From Neohoeflea coraliihabitans (GTDB lineage: Bacteria > Pseudomonadota > Alphaproteobacteria > Rhizobiales > Rhizobiaceae): a stretch of 64,000 bases of DNA. The notes beneath the pieces are model-generated. The model worked only from the letters and a program-made list of their open reading frames with translations. It made no database searches and was not told the origin of the DNA. Shown here one piece after another: positions 26,579 through 35,362 of this stretch. The stretch covers positions 620,001 to 684,000 of the forward strand of contig NZ_JAHWQX010000001.1 in the NCBI RefSeq assembly GCF_019334345.1. Reading direction: 5' to 3'. Position 1 is the first letter of the stretch. Each line of letters starts with the position of its first letter. Both the position numbers and the translations under genes were made by a program.

Positions 26579-26694
26579 TAGCTTCAGGGATTTAACGTCA
26601 ATCCATCGGGAAAAGATTGGATCAAATTGAACAGCTGTGTACCGGAACTGCGCATTGCCCAACGGGGTCCATTCGCTTGACAGGAGGAGGGAAA

Positions 26695-27465
26695 ATGGAA
26701 TGTATAGCTTGTGCCGAGTTGGCGCAGCGGTGCGGGCACCGTATGGACAAGGAGAAGCAATTGGCCGTTGCGCACGAACCTCGGACGACGCACCGGACGC
26801 AATCTCGCGCCAAGGGCCGCCGACTTTCGGCGTCAATCTACGAGGAGGTGCGTGACCGGATATGCCAGCTCGTCTACCCGCCGCAACACCTCATACGCGA
26901 GGCTGAACTGGCGGACGAGTTCGGGATTAGTCGCACGCCCGTGCGTCAGGCGCTGCAGCGCCTGGAGATCGAAGGATACGTCGAGACCCGAAACGGTGTC
27001 GGAACGATCGTCACTGCGATCGATATCCCCGCTTTTCGGGACATTTATGCGATGCGCCTTCAGCTCACAACGCTGATCGGCCAGATGAACCCGAAGCCGG
27101 GCAAACCGCGTATGGTAGAGAAGGCAAGCGAGCTTTTGGCGCGCGCACGCGAACTCGCAGCGGGCAAGGATCTTCATGAATTCTGGCTGATCAACCTCGA
27201 GCGGCATGCGATCATTTTATCCCTGATCGGCAATTCGGCACTGCGCGAGCTTTACGACTCCTACTATTTCAGGACTTCGCGGGTCTGGTATCTTGTAATT
27301 GACCAGATTTGGGAGGACCAGACTCTGGCGCTCAGTGAAGAGCTAGAGGATCTGTGCAAGGCGCTCGAACTGGGCAATGCACAGGTCGTTTGCAATGTCG
27401 AATACAACCATCTGAGCTACTATCTGAAAATGTTCGAGCGTTTTGCTGCCTCTGGCGAAACATAG
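26695..27465 (+). CDS. GntR-family transcriptional regulator (FCD type)
   Basis: 256 residues from the ATG at 26695, which has AGGAGGGAAA directly upstream; an in-frame TTG at 26617 is less likely. The first ~40 residues, with CIACAELAQRCGH, are an unusual cysteine-containing extension. The winged helix follows (EAELADEFGISRTPVRQALQ), then an FCD-like helical domain ending YYLKMFERFAASGE. It is divergent from the M24/importer genes and probably senses their substrate. Confidence 0.88.
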   Translation: MECIACAELAQRCGHRMDKEKQLAVAHEPRTTHRTQSRAKGRRLSASIYEEVRDRICQLVYPPQHLIREAELADEFGISRTPVRQALQRLEIEGYVETRNGVGTIVTAIDIPAFRDIYAMRLQLTTLIGQMNPKPGKPRMVEKASELLARARELAAGKDLHEFWLINLERHAIILSLIGNSALRELYDSYYFRTSRVWYLVIDQIWEDQTLALSEELEDLCKALELGNAQVVCNVEYNHLSYYLKMFERFAASGET

Positions 27466-27571
27466 AATTTGGCGACTGCGCGGCTTAAATCAGATCGACC
27501 GTGCGTGGGAAGGGTGAAGCTCCACTTCCGGCGGATCCTCAGCGCCTAACTCAAGACAATCAACGAGGCGG

Positions 27572-28882
27572 TTAAAATCGATCAAGCCGGAAAGGATCTA
27601 ACGGCACGACAGGCGTTGTTCCCGAGGCTATATCGGCAACCAGGTGCCCAGCACCAGGACCGATGCCAAATCCGTGACCCGAGAAGCCGCTGGCGATGAT
27701 CAGGCCAGGCACAGACCGCACCGCGTCAATGGCCGGGACGGCGTCCGGCGTGACATCAATCGCGCAGCCCCAGGTCTCGGCGATCTCCGCTCCTGCAAAT
27801 TCGGGAAAGGCCCTGGAAAGGTTGCGCAAGCCTTCACGCAGGATCCTCTCCGAAGGTCTCGGGTTCAGCACGCGCAGCTCTTCAAAAGGTGCTGCCTCAT
27901 CGCCTTTCCAGCACTTGGCCATAGCTAATTCATGAAAGAACGCCTGACCAAATCTCAGTCTTATCTCATTCCCTTCGGAGCGGAAGGCAGGCAGGAACTG
28001 GAACAACAACCGGAAACTGTCAGGCACAATTTGCGCCAGATTGGCATTCTTCTGGGCGATCGTGTAACCACCATCCAGACGTTTGCGGAATGCGAAATCG
28101 TTCCCGGCCACGGCGCACTCCGGAGGCCCTTGCATGGGCTTGGTGCGCAGCACCGATCCGTTGACTTTCAATTGTGGAAAATCGATGCCGAGATTGCCAC
28201 AAAAGAGCCGCGTCCATGCGCCTGTCGCCAAGACGACCGTGTTGCACCTGATTTCACCCTGCTCCGTTACCACCGAATGCACAGCTCCGCCGGCCGTTTC
28301 GACCGTGCGCACCGCACAATGCTCGATGATGACGCCTCCCTGCGCGCGGAAAGCCGCGGCAATCGCAGGCGTTGCCAGGGAAGGTTCGGCACGCCCATCA
28401 CTCTTTGTGAAAAGCCCGCCTTCCCATTGCCCCGTCAGGCTCGGCAGAGCCTCACTCAATTGCTTGCGCGTCAACAGTGCAGAATCAATGCCATGCTCCT
28501 GGGCGATATCTAGCCAGTCCGCATATTTCTGCAGCTCTCCTGCTGTCTTGCAAAGATAGTGAATTCCGGTCTGCCTGAAGCCCGTCTCGCGTCCGGTCAG
28601 TGCATTCAAATCGGCCCACAATCTTGCGCTGGCCAGCGATAGCGGAATCTCCGAGGGATCGCGCCCCATTTTTCGTACCCAGCCCCAATTTCGGCTCGAC
28701 TGCTCACAGGCAATATGCGCCTTCTCGCAGATCACCACGGACAGGCCACGCTTGGCCAGAAACAAGCCGGCGGTACAGCCGATGATGCCGCCGCCGATGA
28801 TCACCACATCAGCGCGCTGAGGCATAGCTGACGTGTCAGCTTCTGCCGTCGTCGGTGAAGAACTTGTCATCTGCTCGCTCAT
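27572..28882 (-). CDS. FAD-dependent oxidoreductase (D-amino-acid/glycine oxidase family)
   Basis: About 436 residues from ATG 28882; starts at 28915 or 28870 are also possible. The Rossmann motif is VVIIGGGIIGCTAGLFLAKR, followed by the acidic end of strand 2 (VVICEK). RNWGWVRKMGRD and the C-terminal GFSGHGFGIGPGAGH are DAO-family hallmarks. It oxidises a C-N or C-OH bond of a small substrate using FAD. It is the last gene of the TRAP-amidase-dhaKL operon, 10 bp after dhaL. The substrate is unknown. Confidence 0.88.
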   Translation of the reverse strand: MSEQMTSSSPTTAEADTSAMPQRADVVIIGGGIIGCTAGLFLAKRGLSVVICEKAHIACEQSSRNWGWVRKMGRDPSEIPLSLASARLWADLNALTGRETGFRQTGIHYLCKTAGELQKYADWLDIAQEHGIDSALLTRKQLSEALPSLTGQWEGGLFTKSDGRAEPSLATPAIAAAFRAQGGVIIEHCAVRTVETAGGAVHSVVTEQGEIRCNTVVLATGAWTRLFCGNLGIDFPQLKVNGSVLRTKPMQGPPECAVAGNDFAFRKRLDGGYTIAQKNANLAQIVPDSFRLLFQFLPAFRSEGNEIRLRFGQAFFHELAMAKCWKGDEAAPFEELRVLNPRPSERILREGLRNLSRAFPEFAGAEIAETWGCAIDVTPDAVPAIDAVRSVPGLIIASGFSGHGFGIGPGAGHLVADIASGTTPVVPLDPFRLDRF

Positions 28883-28892
28883 TCGTGGAGAA

Positions 28893-29522
28893 CTATGTCT
28901 GAGTTGGCTCGGCATCGATCATGGCAGCAATGCCCACTTCAAGCGCCACCATGCCGGGATCATCGAGCCCGACACCTTTCGAAGGCTCGAGCCGCAATCG
29001 GCCGATCATCGCCGGCTTTTCGCGATAGGCGGCCAATGTCTCAATCGCGGCCTCATGCGCAGCCTGCCCAACCTGCCGCGCGTCCCCACCACCTTTGACG
29101 GCCTCGCAAACGGCGTGCAGGCCATCGAGCACTGTCTTGCTGCCAAGGGGAGCCTTGGACCGCTGCTGCATGCTCGTCAGGGCTTCGGTGAGCAATGCGC
29201 TCAGATCCGCATACTCGGTATCGCGCTGGCCCCTGGTCTTCAACGACAAGGTTATCAGCCCGGTCATGATCACAGCGCTGAGGCTCGAGCCCGAATGTTT
29301 CGAAATGATCTTCGCCAGCCGCATAAATGCTTTCGAGACGTCTTCGGCGAAAGGCTCCATGTCGGCTAGTATGGCTTTGGACACGGTAAAAAGCGTGGTT
29401 CCCATATCACCGTCGCCCCCGGCCGCATCCAGCCTGTTGAAGCGTTCGGCCTCAGCCACGTAGGCCTTTGCCACACGTCGTGCCGCCGCGCCAATGTCTT
29501 TGCCAGTAAAGGTGCTGGACAT
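28893..29522 (-). CDS. dhaL: DhaL-like ADP/ATP-binding subunit of a dihydroxyacetone-type kinase
   Basis: 209 residues. RLDAAGGDGDMGTTL carries the Mg-binding aspartates of DhaL, but the usual GDGDHG reads GDGDMG. SLSAVIMTGL and KTVLDGLHA are the nucleotide-cradle segments (compare KTMLDAL in family members). The ATG overlaps the dhaK stop (TGATG). With DhaK it should phosphorylate a keto-sugar or hydroxyketone using ATP, since no DhaM is present. Divergent signatures suggest a substrate other than dihydroxyacetone. Confidence 0.85.
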   Translation of the reverse strand: MSSTFTGKDIGAAARRVAKAYVAEAERFNRLDAAGGDGDMGTTLFTVSKAILADMEPFAEDVSKAFMRLAKIISKHSGSSLSAVIMTGLITLSLKTRGQRDTEYADLSALLTEALTSMQQRSKAPLGSKTVLDGLHAVCEAVKGGGDARQVGQAAHEAAIETLAAYREKPAMIGRLRLEPSKGVGLDDPGMVALEVGIAAMIDAEPTQT

Positions 29523-30520
29523 CAGGCCCTCCACAAGGGACAGTTGACAGGTGCGTTGAGCAAGTCCAGGAGCTCGTCATCAACCGTCATGACAGAGAGC
29601 GAAGCGCCGGCCATTTCCATTGAAGTCGCATAATGGCCGACCAGCGAATAGGCGATCTCCAGTCCGGCCGCATTCAGAAGCTGGCTCACCTTCCGATAGA
29701 GAATGTAAAGTTCATCCAGTGGCGTTGCCCCGAGGCTGTTGACGAGCACCGCAAGCCTGGCGCCTTTCGGCGGCTCCAGGTCCGCCATCAGTCGTTCAAC
29801 CATTTCAGAGGCAATCTCGTCGGCCGGTTTCAAAGCACCGCGCCACAGACCTTTTTCGCCGTGGATGCCCATGCCCATCTCGATTGAATTTTCATCAAGA
29901 ACGAATGTCGGCGTGCCAGCTTGCGGCACCGTACACCCCGAAAGCGCAACCCCGATGGAACGGCAGCCGGTCATCGCCCTTTCAGTGACCGCTTTCACGC
30001 CCTGCAGATTCATCCCTTTTTCCGCAGCCGCGCCCGCGATCTTGAACGCCAGGATCAGCCCGGCCACACCACGCCGCGTCTCCGCAGACTCTCTTGGCGC
30101 ACTTGCCACATCGTCTGCGACAGTGACCACGGCACAATCGGTACCCTCCGCCGCCAGCATGTCATTGGCCATTCCGAAAACCATGGTGTCGCCGCCGTAG
30201 TTGCCGATTACGGACAAGACGCCGCCGCCGAAATCGGCCGCTTTCAGACTTTCCGACACATCGTCGAAAGAAGGGCCGGCAAAAACATGGCCGACTGCGC
30301 AACTATCAAGAAGTCCTTCCCCGACATATCCGGCGAACAGTGGCAAATGGCCGAACCCGCCACCGGAAACAATGCCGACTTTGCCTTCTGATTTCCGTGT
30401 TGCGCGCTCGATTACGCGGCCATTGCTGCCTGAAACAGTATAGCCGCGCGGATGTGCCAGCCGCATGCCCTCGAGGGCCTCATCGACATAGTAGTCTGGG
30501 TTGTTGATCAGCTTTTTCAT
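29522..30520 (-). CDS. dhaK: DhaK-like substrate-binding subunit of a dihydroxyacetone-type kinase
   Basis: 332 residues. H220 in MGMGIHGEKG matches the histidine that binds the carbonyl substrate covalently. H58 (GGGFGHLPLFAGYVG) and D111 (NYGGD) match the other active-site residues, with an offset of 2 from E. coli DhaK. The common GHEP motif is GHLP here. It works with the DhaL partner next door. It lies 23 bp after the amidase gene, so it belongs to the same operon. Confidence 0.88.
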   Translation of the reverse strand: MKKLINNPDYYVDEALEGMRLAHPRGYTVSGSNGRVIERATRKSEGKVGIVSGGGFGHLPLFAGYVGEGLLDSCAVGHVFAGPSFDDVSESLKAADFGGGVLSVIGNYGGDTMVFGMANDMLAAEGTDCAVVTVADDVASAPRESAETRRGVAGLILAFKIAGAAAEKGMNLQGVKAVTERAMTGCRSIGVALSGCTVPQAGTPTFVLDENSIEMGMGIHGEKGLWRGALKPADEIASEMVERLMADLEPPKGARLAVLVNSLGATPLDELYILYRKVSQLLNAAGLEIAYSLVGHYATSMEMAGASLSVMTVDDELLDLLNAPVNCPLWRA

Positions 30521-30543
30521 AGATCGCGCTCTTTCATTTCACG

Positions 30544-32031
30544 TCAATATCCCGCGGGCACATGTACGAGCCCGCCGCGATGCTTCTCCAAGGCACGCGC
30601 AATGCGCAGGGCAAGCGCATCATCAAATTTGCGCACCACGATCTGAATGCCCGCTGGCATGCCCTCGGATGTCAGTCCGGTCGGCGCTGCCACCGCCGCG
30701 AGATCGAGAAAATTGACGACGCGGCCATAAAAGTTCGGCGGCACCGATTCATCGACATCCGTCAGTGTGCGCGCGACGATATGGCTGCCGGGCATGACCA
30801 GGGCGTCGTAATCCGCAATGCGGTCGGCAAATTCAGCCTGCGCCTCGAGCCGCCTTTGCAACGTCTGCCGGTAGGCGTCGTCTGTGATCGACTTGCCCGC
30901 CATTATGCGGCCCCGGATTGTCGGATCGACTGGGCTACTCTCCGCCTCGACATACTGGCCGAGCGCGCGAAAACTCTCATAGCTCATGATGTCCCCGCCC
31001 GATTTCAGGTAATCGGCAATACTGAGCGGCAGGTGGATCGGCGCAATTGTTGCTCCGAGAGCTTCCAGATCCTCGAGCGCTTCGTCATGCAGACGCAGGA
31101 TATCCGGATCGACACCCGCGAGATCAGCGTCCACGAGCCGCCCGATCTTCATATTCGCAATACCGTGTTCGATCTCGGCAAGTGCATCGATCTCTGCAAC
31201 CCTTGCATTTGCCGCATCGCGGGGGTCCGCGCCCTGCAGCACATTCAACAGCAGAGCTGAATCTCGGACTGTGCGTGAAAACCAGCCGACGCTGTCGTGG
31301 GTGCCGCAGAGCGGCACAACCCCGCCCCTGCCGATCAACCCGTGCGAAGTCTTGAGGCCGATTACACCGCACCACACCGCCGGGGTCCGCACCGATCCGC
31401 CGGTATCTGTACCGAGCGCGACCGGCGCCAGACCAGCGGCAACGGACACGGCCGAGCCACTGCTCGAACCACCGGCAACGCGGTGCTGTGACGGATCCCA
31501 CGGATTGCGCGGTGCGCCCATCACCGGATTGGTGCCCCAGCCGCCAAACGCAAACTCCACCATGTGCGTCCGGCCAATCACCACCATCCCCGCCTGGATG
31601 AGGCGCTGCACCGCAAAGGCCGACTGTTCCGGCACTCTGTCGTGCAGAGCTGTCGACCCGGCAGATGTCGGCAGCCCAGCAATATCGAAGATGTCCTTAA
31701 CTGCCACCGGAATGCCATGCAGGGGACCAATTGTCTGGCCGGAATGTCTTATCGCATCGCATGCCGCTGCCTGCCGCAGGCAGGCATCCGCAAATGTTTC
31801 GCTATAGGCATGCAGCTGCGTGTTAAAGGTCGCAATGCGGTTTAGAAAATACTCGGTCAATGCAACGGAGGTTGTCTCGCCGCGCTCGAGCGCCGTCGCG
31901 ATCTCTTCAAGCGAACGGAATGCCTGGCCCCGCTCAGATCCCGCGTTCTCTAATCCGTCTTCTCTCGACACCGCTGATCCTCCGTTATCCCCCTTGTGCC
32001 CAGCTTTCAATCGATCGATCTCTATGCTCAT
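30544..32031 (-). CDS. Amidase-signature family hydrolase
   Basis: 495 residues from ATG 32031, which overlaps the dctM stop as TGATG. The Ser-cisSer-Lys triad is visible: K112 in VAVKDIF, GGSSSGSA (187-194) and S213 in DTGGSVR. The enzyme cleaves amides such as carbamoyl or N-acyl groups. The gene is translationally linked to the TRAP permease, so it probably acts on the imported compound or its product in the cytoplasm. The substrate cannot be assigned. Confidence 0.9.
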   Translation of the reverse strand: MSIEIDRLKAGHKGDNGGSAVSREDGLENAGSERGQAFRSLEEIATALERGETTSVALTEYFLNRIATFNTQLHAYSETFADACLRQAAACDAIRHSGQTIGPLHGIPVAVKDIFDIAGLPTSAGSTALHDRVPEQSAFAVQRLIQAGMVVIGRTHMVEFAFGGWGTNPVMGAPRNPWDPSQHRVAGGSSSGSAVSVAAGLAPVALGTDTGGSVRTPAVWCGVIGLKTSHGLIGRGGVVPLCGTHDSVGWFSRTVRDSALLLNVLQGADPRDAANARVAEIDALAEIEHGIANMKIGRLVDADLAGVDPDILRLHDEALEDLEALGATIAPIHLPLSIADYLKSGGDIMSYESFRALGQYVEAESSPVDPTIRGRIMAGKSITDDAYRQTLQRRLEAQAEFADRIADYDALVMPGSHIVARTLTDVDESVPPNFYGRVVNFLDLAAVAAPTGLTSEGMPAGIQIVVRKFDDALALRIARALEKHRGGLVHVPAGY

Positions 32032-33338
32032 CAGTTTATTCCGAGCACGAGGCGAGGCAGCCACAGCGAAAGGTCTGGAATGAACGTCGTCAGCAGCAAA
32101 ACCGGCAGGTAGGCGAAAAGCACCAGGATCAGCGTCGGCTTGAGCATGCCCTGAAGACGCGTCTTGCCAATCCTTGCTCCGAAATAGAGAAGAGGTGCAG
32201 TCGGGGGTGTAATGTTGCCCATACCGAGATTGACACCAATGATGGCGGCAAAATGCACGGGGTGAATGTCAAGCTCCCGGATCACTGGAAGCAACATCGG
32301 GGTGGCCAGCAACAATCCGCTGAAATCATCCATTATCATTCCCAGGACAATCAGGAAGACATTGATGAGAAGCAATAAGACGATACGGTTCTCACTTATC
32401 GAAAGCAGCAGATTGACGACCGACTGGGGAACATTTTCCATCGTATAAAGGCGGCTCAGCATGACCGCGAAAAACACCAGCACCATGACCACTCCGACAG
32501 TGGTCCCGGCGCTATAGCCAATGCGCCACAGTTCTCTCAGAGGAATATCGCGGAAGATGATCACGCCTACGATGAGCGCATAAACCACCGCGATTGCTGC
32601 CGCTTCGGTGGGGGTGGCAAGACCCCCATAAATCGAAGTCAGGATGATGAACGGCATCACCAAGCCAAGGGTCGCTCGGCGACCTTTCACGCCGATATCC
32701 TTGATCGCTTGCCGCGCGCCGACCGCTTCTGGCTGAACAATCGGCATGTTGCGTGTCATGACGAAGTTCCACGCCGAGAACAGTCCCATCAGCAGGAGGG
32801 CCGGCACGATCGGCGCCAGAAAACATGCGGCGATTGAAGTACCCGAGATCCAGCCATAGACGATTTGTGCTGAACTGGGCGGTATGAGAAGCGCGAGGAC
32901 CGAAGATGCAGCAACCAGCGCCGCTGCGTAGCCGCGGTCATACCCGCGCTCGACCAGGCGCGGCACCATGATCGTGCCCATCGCGGCAACGGCAGAGGAC
33001 GCGGTGCCTGAAATTGCGCCGAATACTGCGGTCACGACGATGACCACCACCCCCAGGCCGCCTTTCAGACGCCCGAAAATGCTGTCGCAGAAATCAACGA
33101 GACGGGCGGCAAGACTGCCAGTGCTCATGATCTCGCCGACAAGGATGAAGAGCGGCATTGCCAACAAGATGATGGAGGATGTCTTGTTGAAGCCTGCAGC
33201 AACCAGGAAATTGGACCCGACATAGTCACCGGTCAGGAACAGGAACAATGCCGCAGCAGCAAAACAAAATGGGACGGGCACGCCGATGATGAGCAGTCCC
33301 ATCAGCAATAGAATGTCGACGATAACTTCGATGCTCAT
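32031..33338 (-). CDS. TRAP transporter large permease (DctM family)
   Basis: 435 residues with about 12 hydrophobic helices. AISGTASSAVAAMGTIMVP near 110-128 and MGNITPPTAPLLYFGARIG near 370-390 are DctM hallmarks. It is the Na-driven transport subunit of a TRAP importer. It overlaps dctQ by 4 bp upstream and the amidase gene downstream. Confidence 0.94.
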   Translation of the reverse strand: MSIEVIVDILLLMGLLIIGVPVPFCFAAAALFLFLTGDYVGSNFLVAAGFNKTSSIILLAMPLFILVGEIMSTGSLAARLVDFCDSIFGRLKGGLGVVVIVVTAVFGAISGTASSAVAAMGTIMVPRLVERGYDRGYAAALVAASSVLALLIPPSSAQIVYGWISGTSIAACFLAPIVPALLLMGLFSAWNFVMTRNMPIVQPEAVGARQAIKDIGVKGRRATLGLVMPFIILTSIYGGLATPTEAAAIAVVYALIVGVIIFRDIPLRELWRIGYSAGTTVGVVMVLVFFAVMLSRLYTMENVPQSVVNLLLSISENRIVLLLLINVFLIVLGMIMDDFSGLLLATPMLLPVIRELDIHPVHFAAIIGVNLGMGNITPPTAPLLYFGARIGKTRLQGMLKPTLILVLFAYLPVLLLTTFIPDLSLWLPRLVLGIN

Positions 33339-33880
33339 TTGATGTTGGCCTCACGGAGTTCCGCCAATCGCGTGCTGCCGGCAAGGCGCGAGACCGCAAC
33401 TGCAAAATCGAGGAAAAAGTAGAACGCCATAAGACTAAGGCCCACGACCATCGATGCGTGGACAAAGTAGAGCGGCATCTGCAATTCGAGAGAATGCGGC
33501 CGGCGTTCAATGCTCCAGAGAAGATATTGGAGAACCCAAACGCTCATCCAGACGGAGACCACCAGAGTGATTGCCTTGACCACGAGATCCAGCACCCCAA
33601 AAACGCGCTTGTTTTTGACGAATACATCCAGGAGGCTCGCGGATATGTGCGATCTCTCGTAAGCGCCATATGCCCCGCCGATAAAATAGGTCCACACGGC
33701 AAGGTAGGTTGCCAGTTCCTCGATCCCATGAAGCGGCAGAAAGAGGAAATATCGAAACACGATTTCCATCATCACGAGGACCGTGAACCCTGCGCAGGTC
33801 GCCACCAGCACGAACTTCTGCAGCCAGAGCTTGAATACCCAGAATTTATGCAGCACTCCGCCTGGCGTGACTTCGGACAT
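33335..33880 (-). CDS. TRAP transporter small permease (DctQ family)
   Basis: 181 residues with four membrane helices. The family-typical stretches are MEIVFRYFLFLPLHGIEELA and LAVWTYFIGGAYGAYERSHI. It couples the large permease to the periplasmic binding protein. A gap of 121 bp separates it from dctP, but orientation and order fit one operon. Confidence 0.92.
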   Translation of the reverse strand: MSEVTPGGVLHKFWVFKLWLQKFVLVATCAGFTVLVMMEIVFRYFLFLPLHGIEELATYLAVWTYFIGGAYGAYERSHISASLLDVFVKNKRVFGVLDLVVKAITLVVSVWMSVWVLQYLLWSIERRPHSLELQMPLYFVHASMVVGLSLMAFYFFLDFAVAVSRLAGSTRLAELREANIK

Positions 33881-34001
33881 ATTCCCGCTCCGAGATTGAA
33901 GGACGACTGCTTTTTGGATGCGTGCAGGTCATCCTTGGAAACCTTACACTGCGCATTGCAGTGGCACGGAACCAGCGTCACCAGCTCCGTGCCGCATCAG
34001 T

Positions 34002-35009
34002 TTACATTCCAAGCTCTGCTTTCAGGCGGGCGTAAAGCTCTTCGCCGATCTCGTCCTTGATCTTCGGCCAGACATCCTGACGCGCAGCGGACGCAAAGGC
34101 CTGCATCGTGTCCTCGTCGAACGTCACCACTTTGACACCGGCATCGCGAAGCTGCTGCATATATGCCTCGTCCGACGCCTCGGCGACAGGGAACCGCTCA
34201 TTCATGACCTCGACAGCGGCCTCCTGAACCGCGCTCTTATCCTCCTCGGACAAGCCATCGAACAGTTCCTTATTGATCATGATGTAGTGGTTTTCGAAGT
34301 GGTCATTGTACTGGACATACATCTTGGTGATGTCCATGAAATGCGTGACAGTCAGTTCCGGATTGCCACCGATCACGCCATCGGCCACGCCCGTCTGAAG
34401 GGCCGTGTAAACTTCGTCCCACGGAATCATTGTCACGGTGAACCCGAAATCCTCCATCAGGGCGCGGTGGGTTACGCCGCCCGGCCAGACGCGGACCTTG
34501 AGTCCCTGTTGCGCATCGGGGTTGGTCGGCTCTGGCAGTTCCTTGGTAAAGGCACCGCCGCCCATGCCCAAGGCCCATGTGCTGAGCACCTGCACACCCT
34601 GATCGGCAACGATGGATGAGACAATGTCGTACATGTATCCGCCTGGCGCATAGGCCTTGGCCGCCTCTTCGTAGTCCGCCACCGCGTAAGGGAAGGAATC
34701 AATTGCCAGCCGTGCGTCGAAAGTGGATGGCACAGCACCCATCGTCATCTGCACGGCCCCGCTGGTCACCTGTTCGTAGACCTCGGTCCAGTCGCCGAGC
34801 TGATTGGCCGGAAAGACCTGAATTTCAATCCGCCCATCCGACTTCTCCTTCACGAGTTCCGCGAAACGCAATGATCCCTCATGCGCTTCGGAGTCGGATT
34901 GATAAGACGTGGACAGACGCCATTCCGCGGCGTGGGCGCTTGTCGCCGCGATCGTCACAAGGGAGACGATGCTTGCCGCTGTCAGCATGGATTTCAATGT
35001 GATTGTCAT
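34002..35009 (-). CDS. TRAP transporter substrate-binding protein (DctP family)
   Basis: 335 residues from the ATG at 35009, preceded by GAGGAGGAACAAA. A Sec signal peptide (MTITLKSMLTAASIVSLVTI, cut after AHA) exports it. The mature protein (EWRLSTSYQSDSEAHEGSLR) is a DctP fold. The region RVWPGGVTHRALMEDFGFTV holds the arginine that usually binds a substrate carboxylate, so an organic acid is likely. It is the first gene of the seven-gene catabolic operon. Confidence 0.93.
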   Translation of the reverse strand: MTITLKSMLTAASIVSLVTIAATSAHAAEWRLSTSYQSDSEAHEGSLRFAELVKEKSDGRIEIQVFPANQLGDWTEVYEQVTSGAVQMTMGAVPSTFDARLAIDSFPYAVADYEEAAKAYAPGGYMYDIVSSIVADQGVQVLSTWALGMGGGAFTKELPEPTNPDAQQGLKVRVWPGGVTHRALMEDFGFTVTMIPWDEVYTALQTGVADGVIGGNPELTVTHFMDITKMYVQYNDHFENHYIMINKELFDGLSEEDKSAVQEAAVEVMNERFPVAEASDEAYMQQLRDAGVKVVTFDEDTMQAFASAARQDVWPKIKDEIGEELYARLKAELGM

Positions 35010-35283
35010 TTTGTTCCTCCTCGATGGTTCAGTTTTTATGCCGCGCCGGTACCGCGGCAAAAATTCGGCCCCTAGCCGGTGAACCTGGACGTCTCCCAGG
35101 GGCACACAATGAAAGAAGTTGCAGGCCCACACCCGGCGCACTGGCAACCATAGTTCGCGACCAACCGTGCACGCGCCGATCGTCGCCGCGTATCGAGTGT
35201 GAAAAGGTGCCGGACTTGCGCTGGTGGGTGGGCATTGATGATCGCTCCGGAGCCGCCTCTCATGGTCGCGAACAAATCGTAAT

Positions 35284-35326
35284 TCCATATTCTGAAATTT
35301 TCAAGATGATTTTTTTACAATATGGA
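35284..35326. promoter_or_regulatory. Palindromes in the dctP/mmgE divergent promoter region
   Basis: In the gene-free 35010-35362 the segment next to mmgE holds TCCATATT (35284-35291) mirrored by AATATGGA (35319-35326). The exact palindrome TGAAATTTTCA (35293-35303) lies inside. Such AT-rich palindromes suit the IclR-type regulator encoded just downstream. Binding is inferred. Confidence 0.4.
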
Positions 35327-35362
35327 TATAAGCTCTAGAGCAGTTTTTGACAGGAGCGACAA

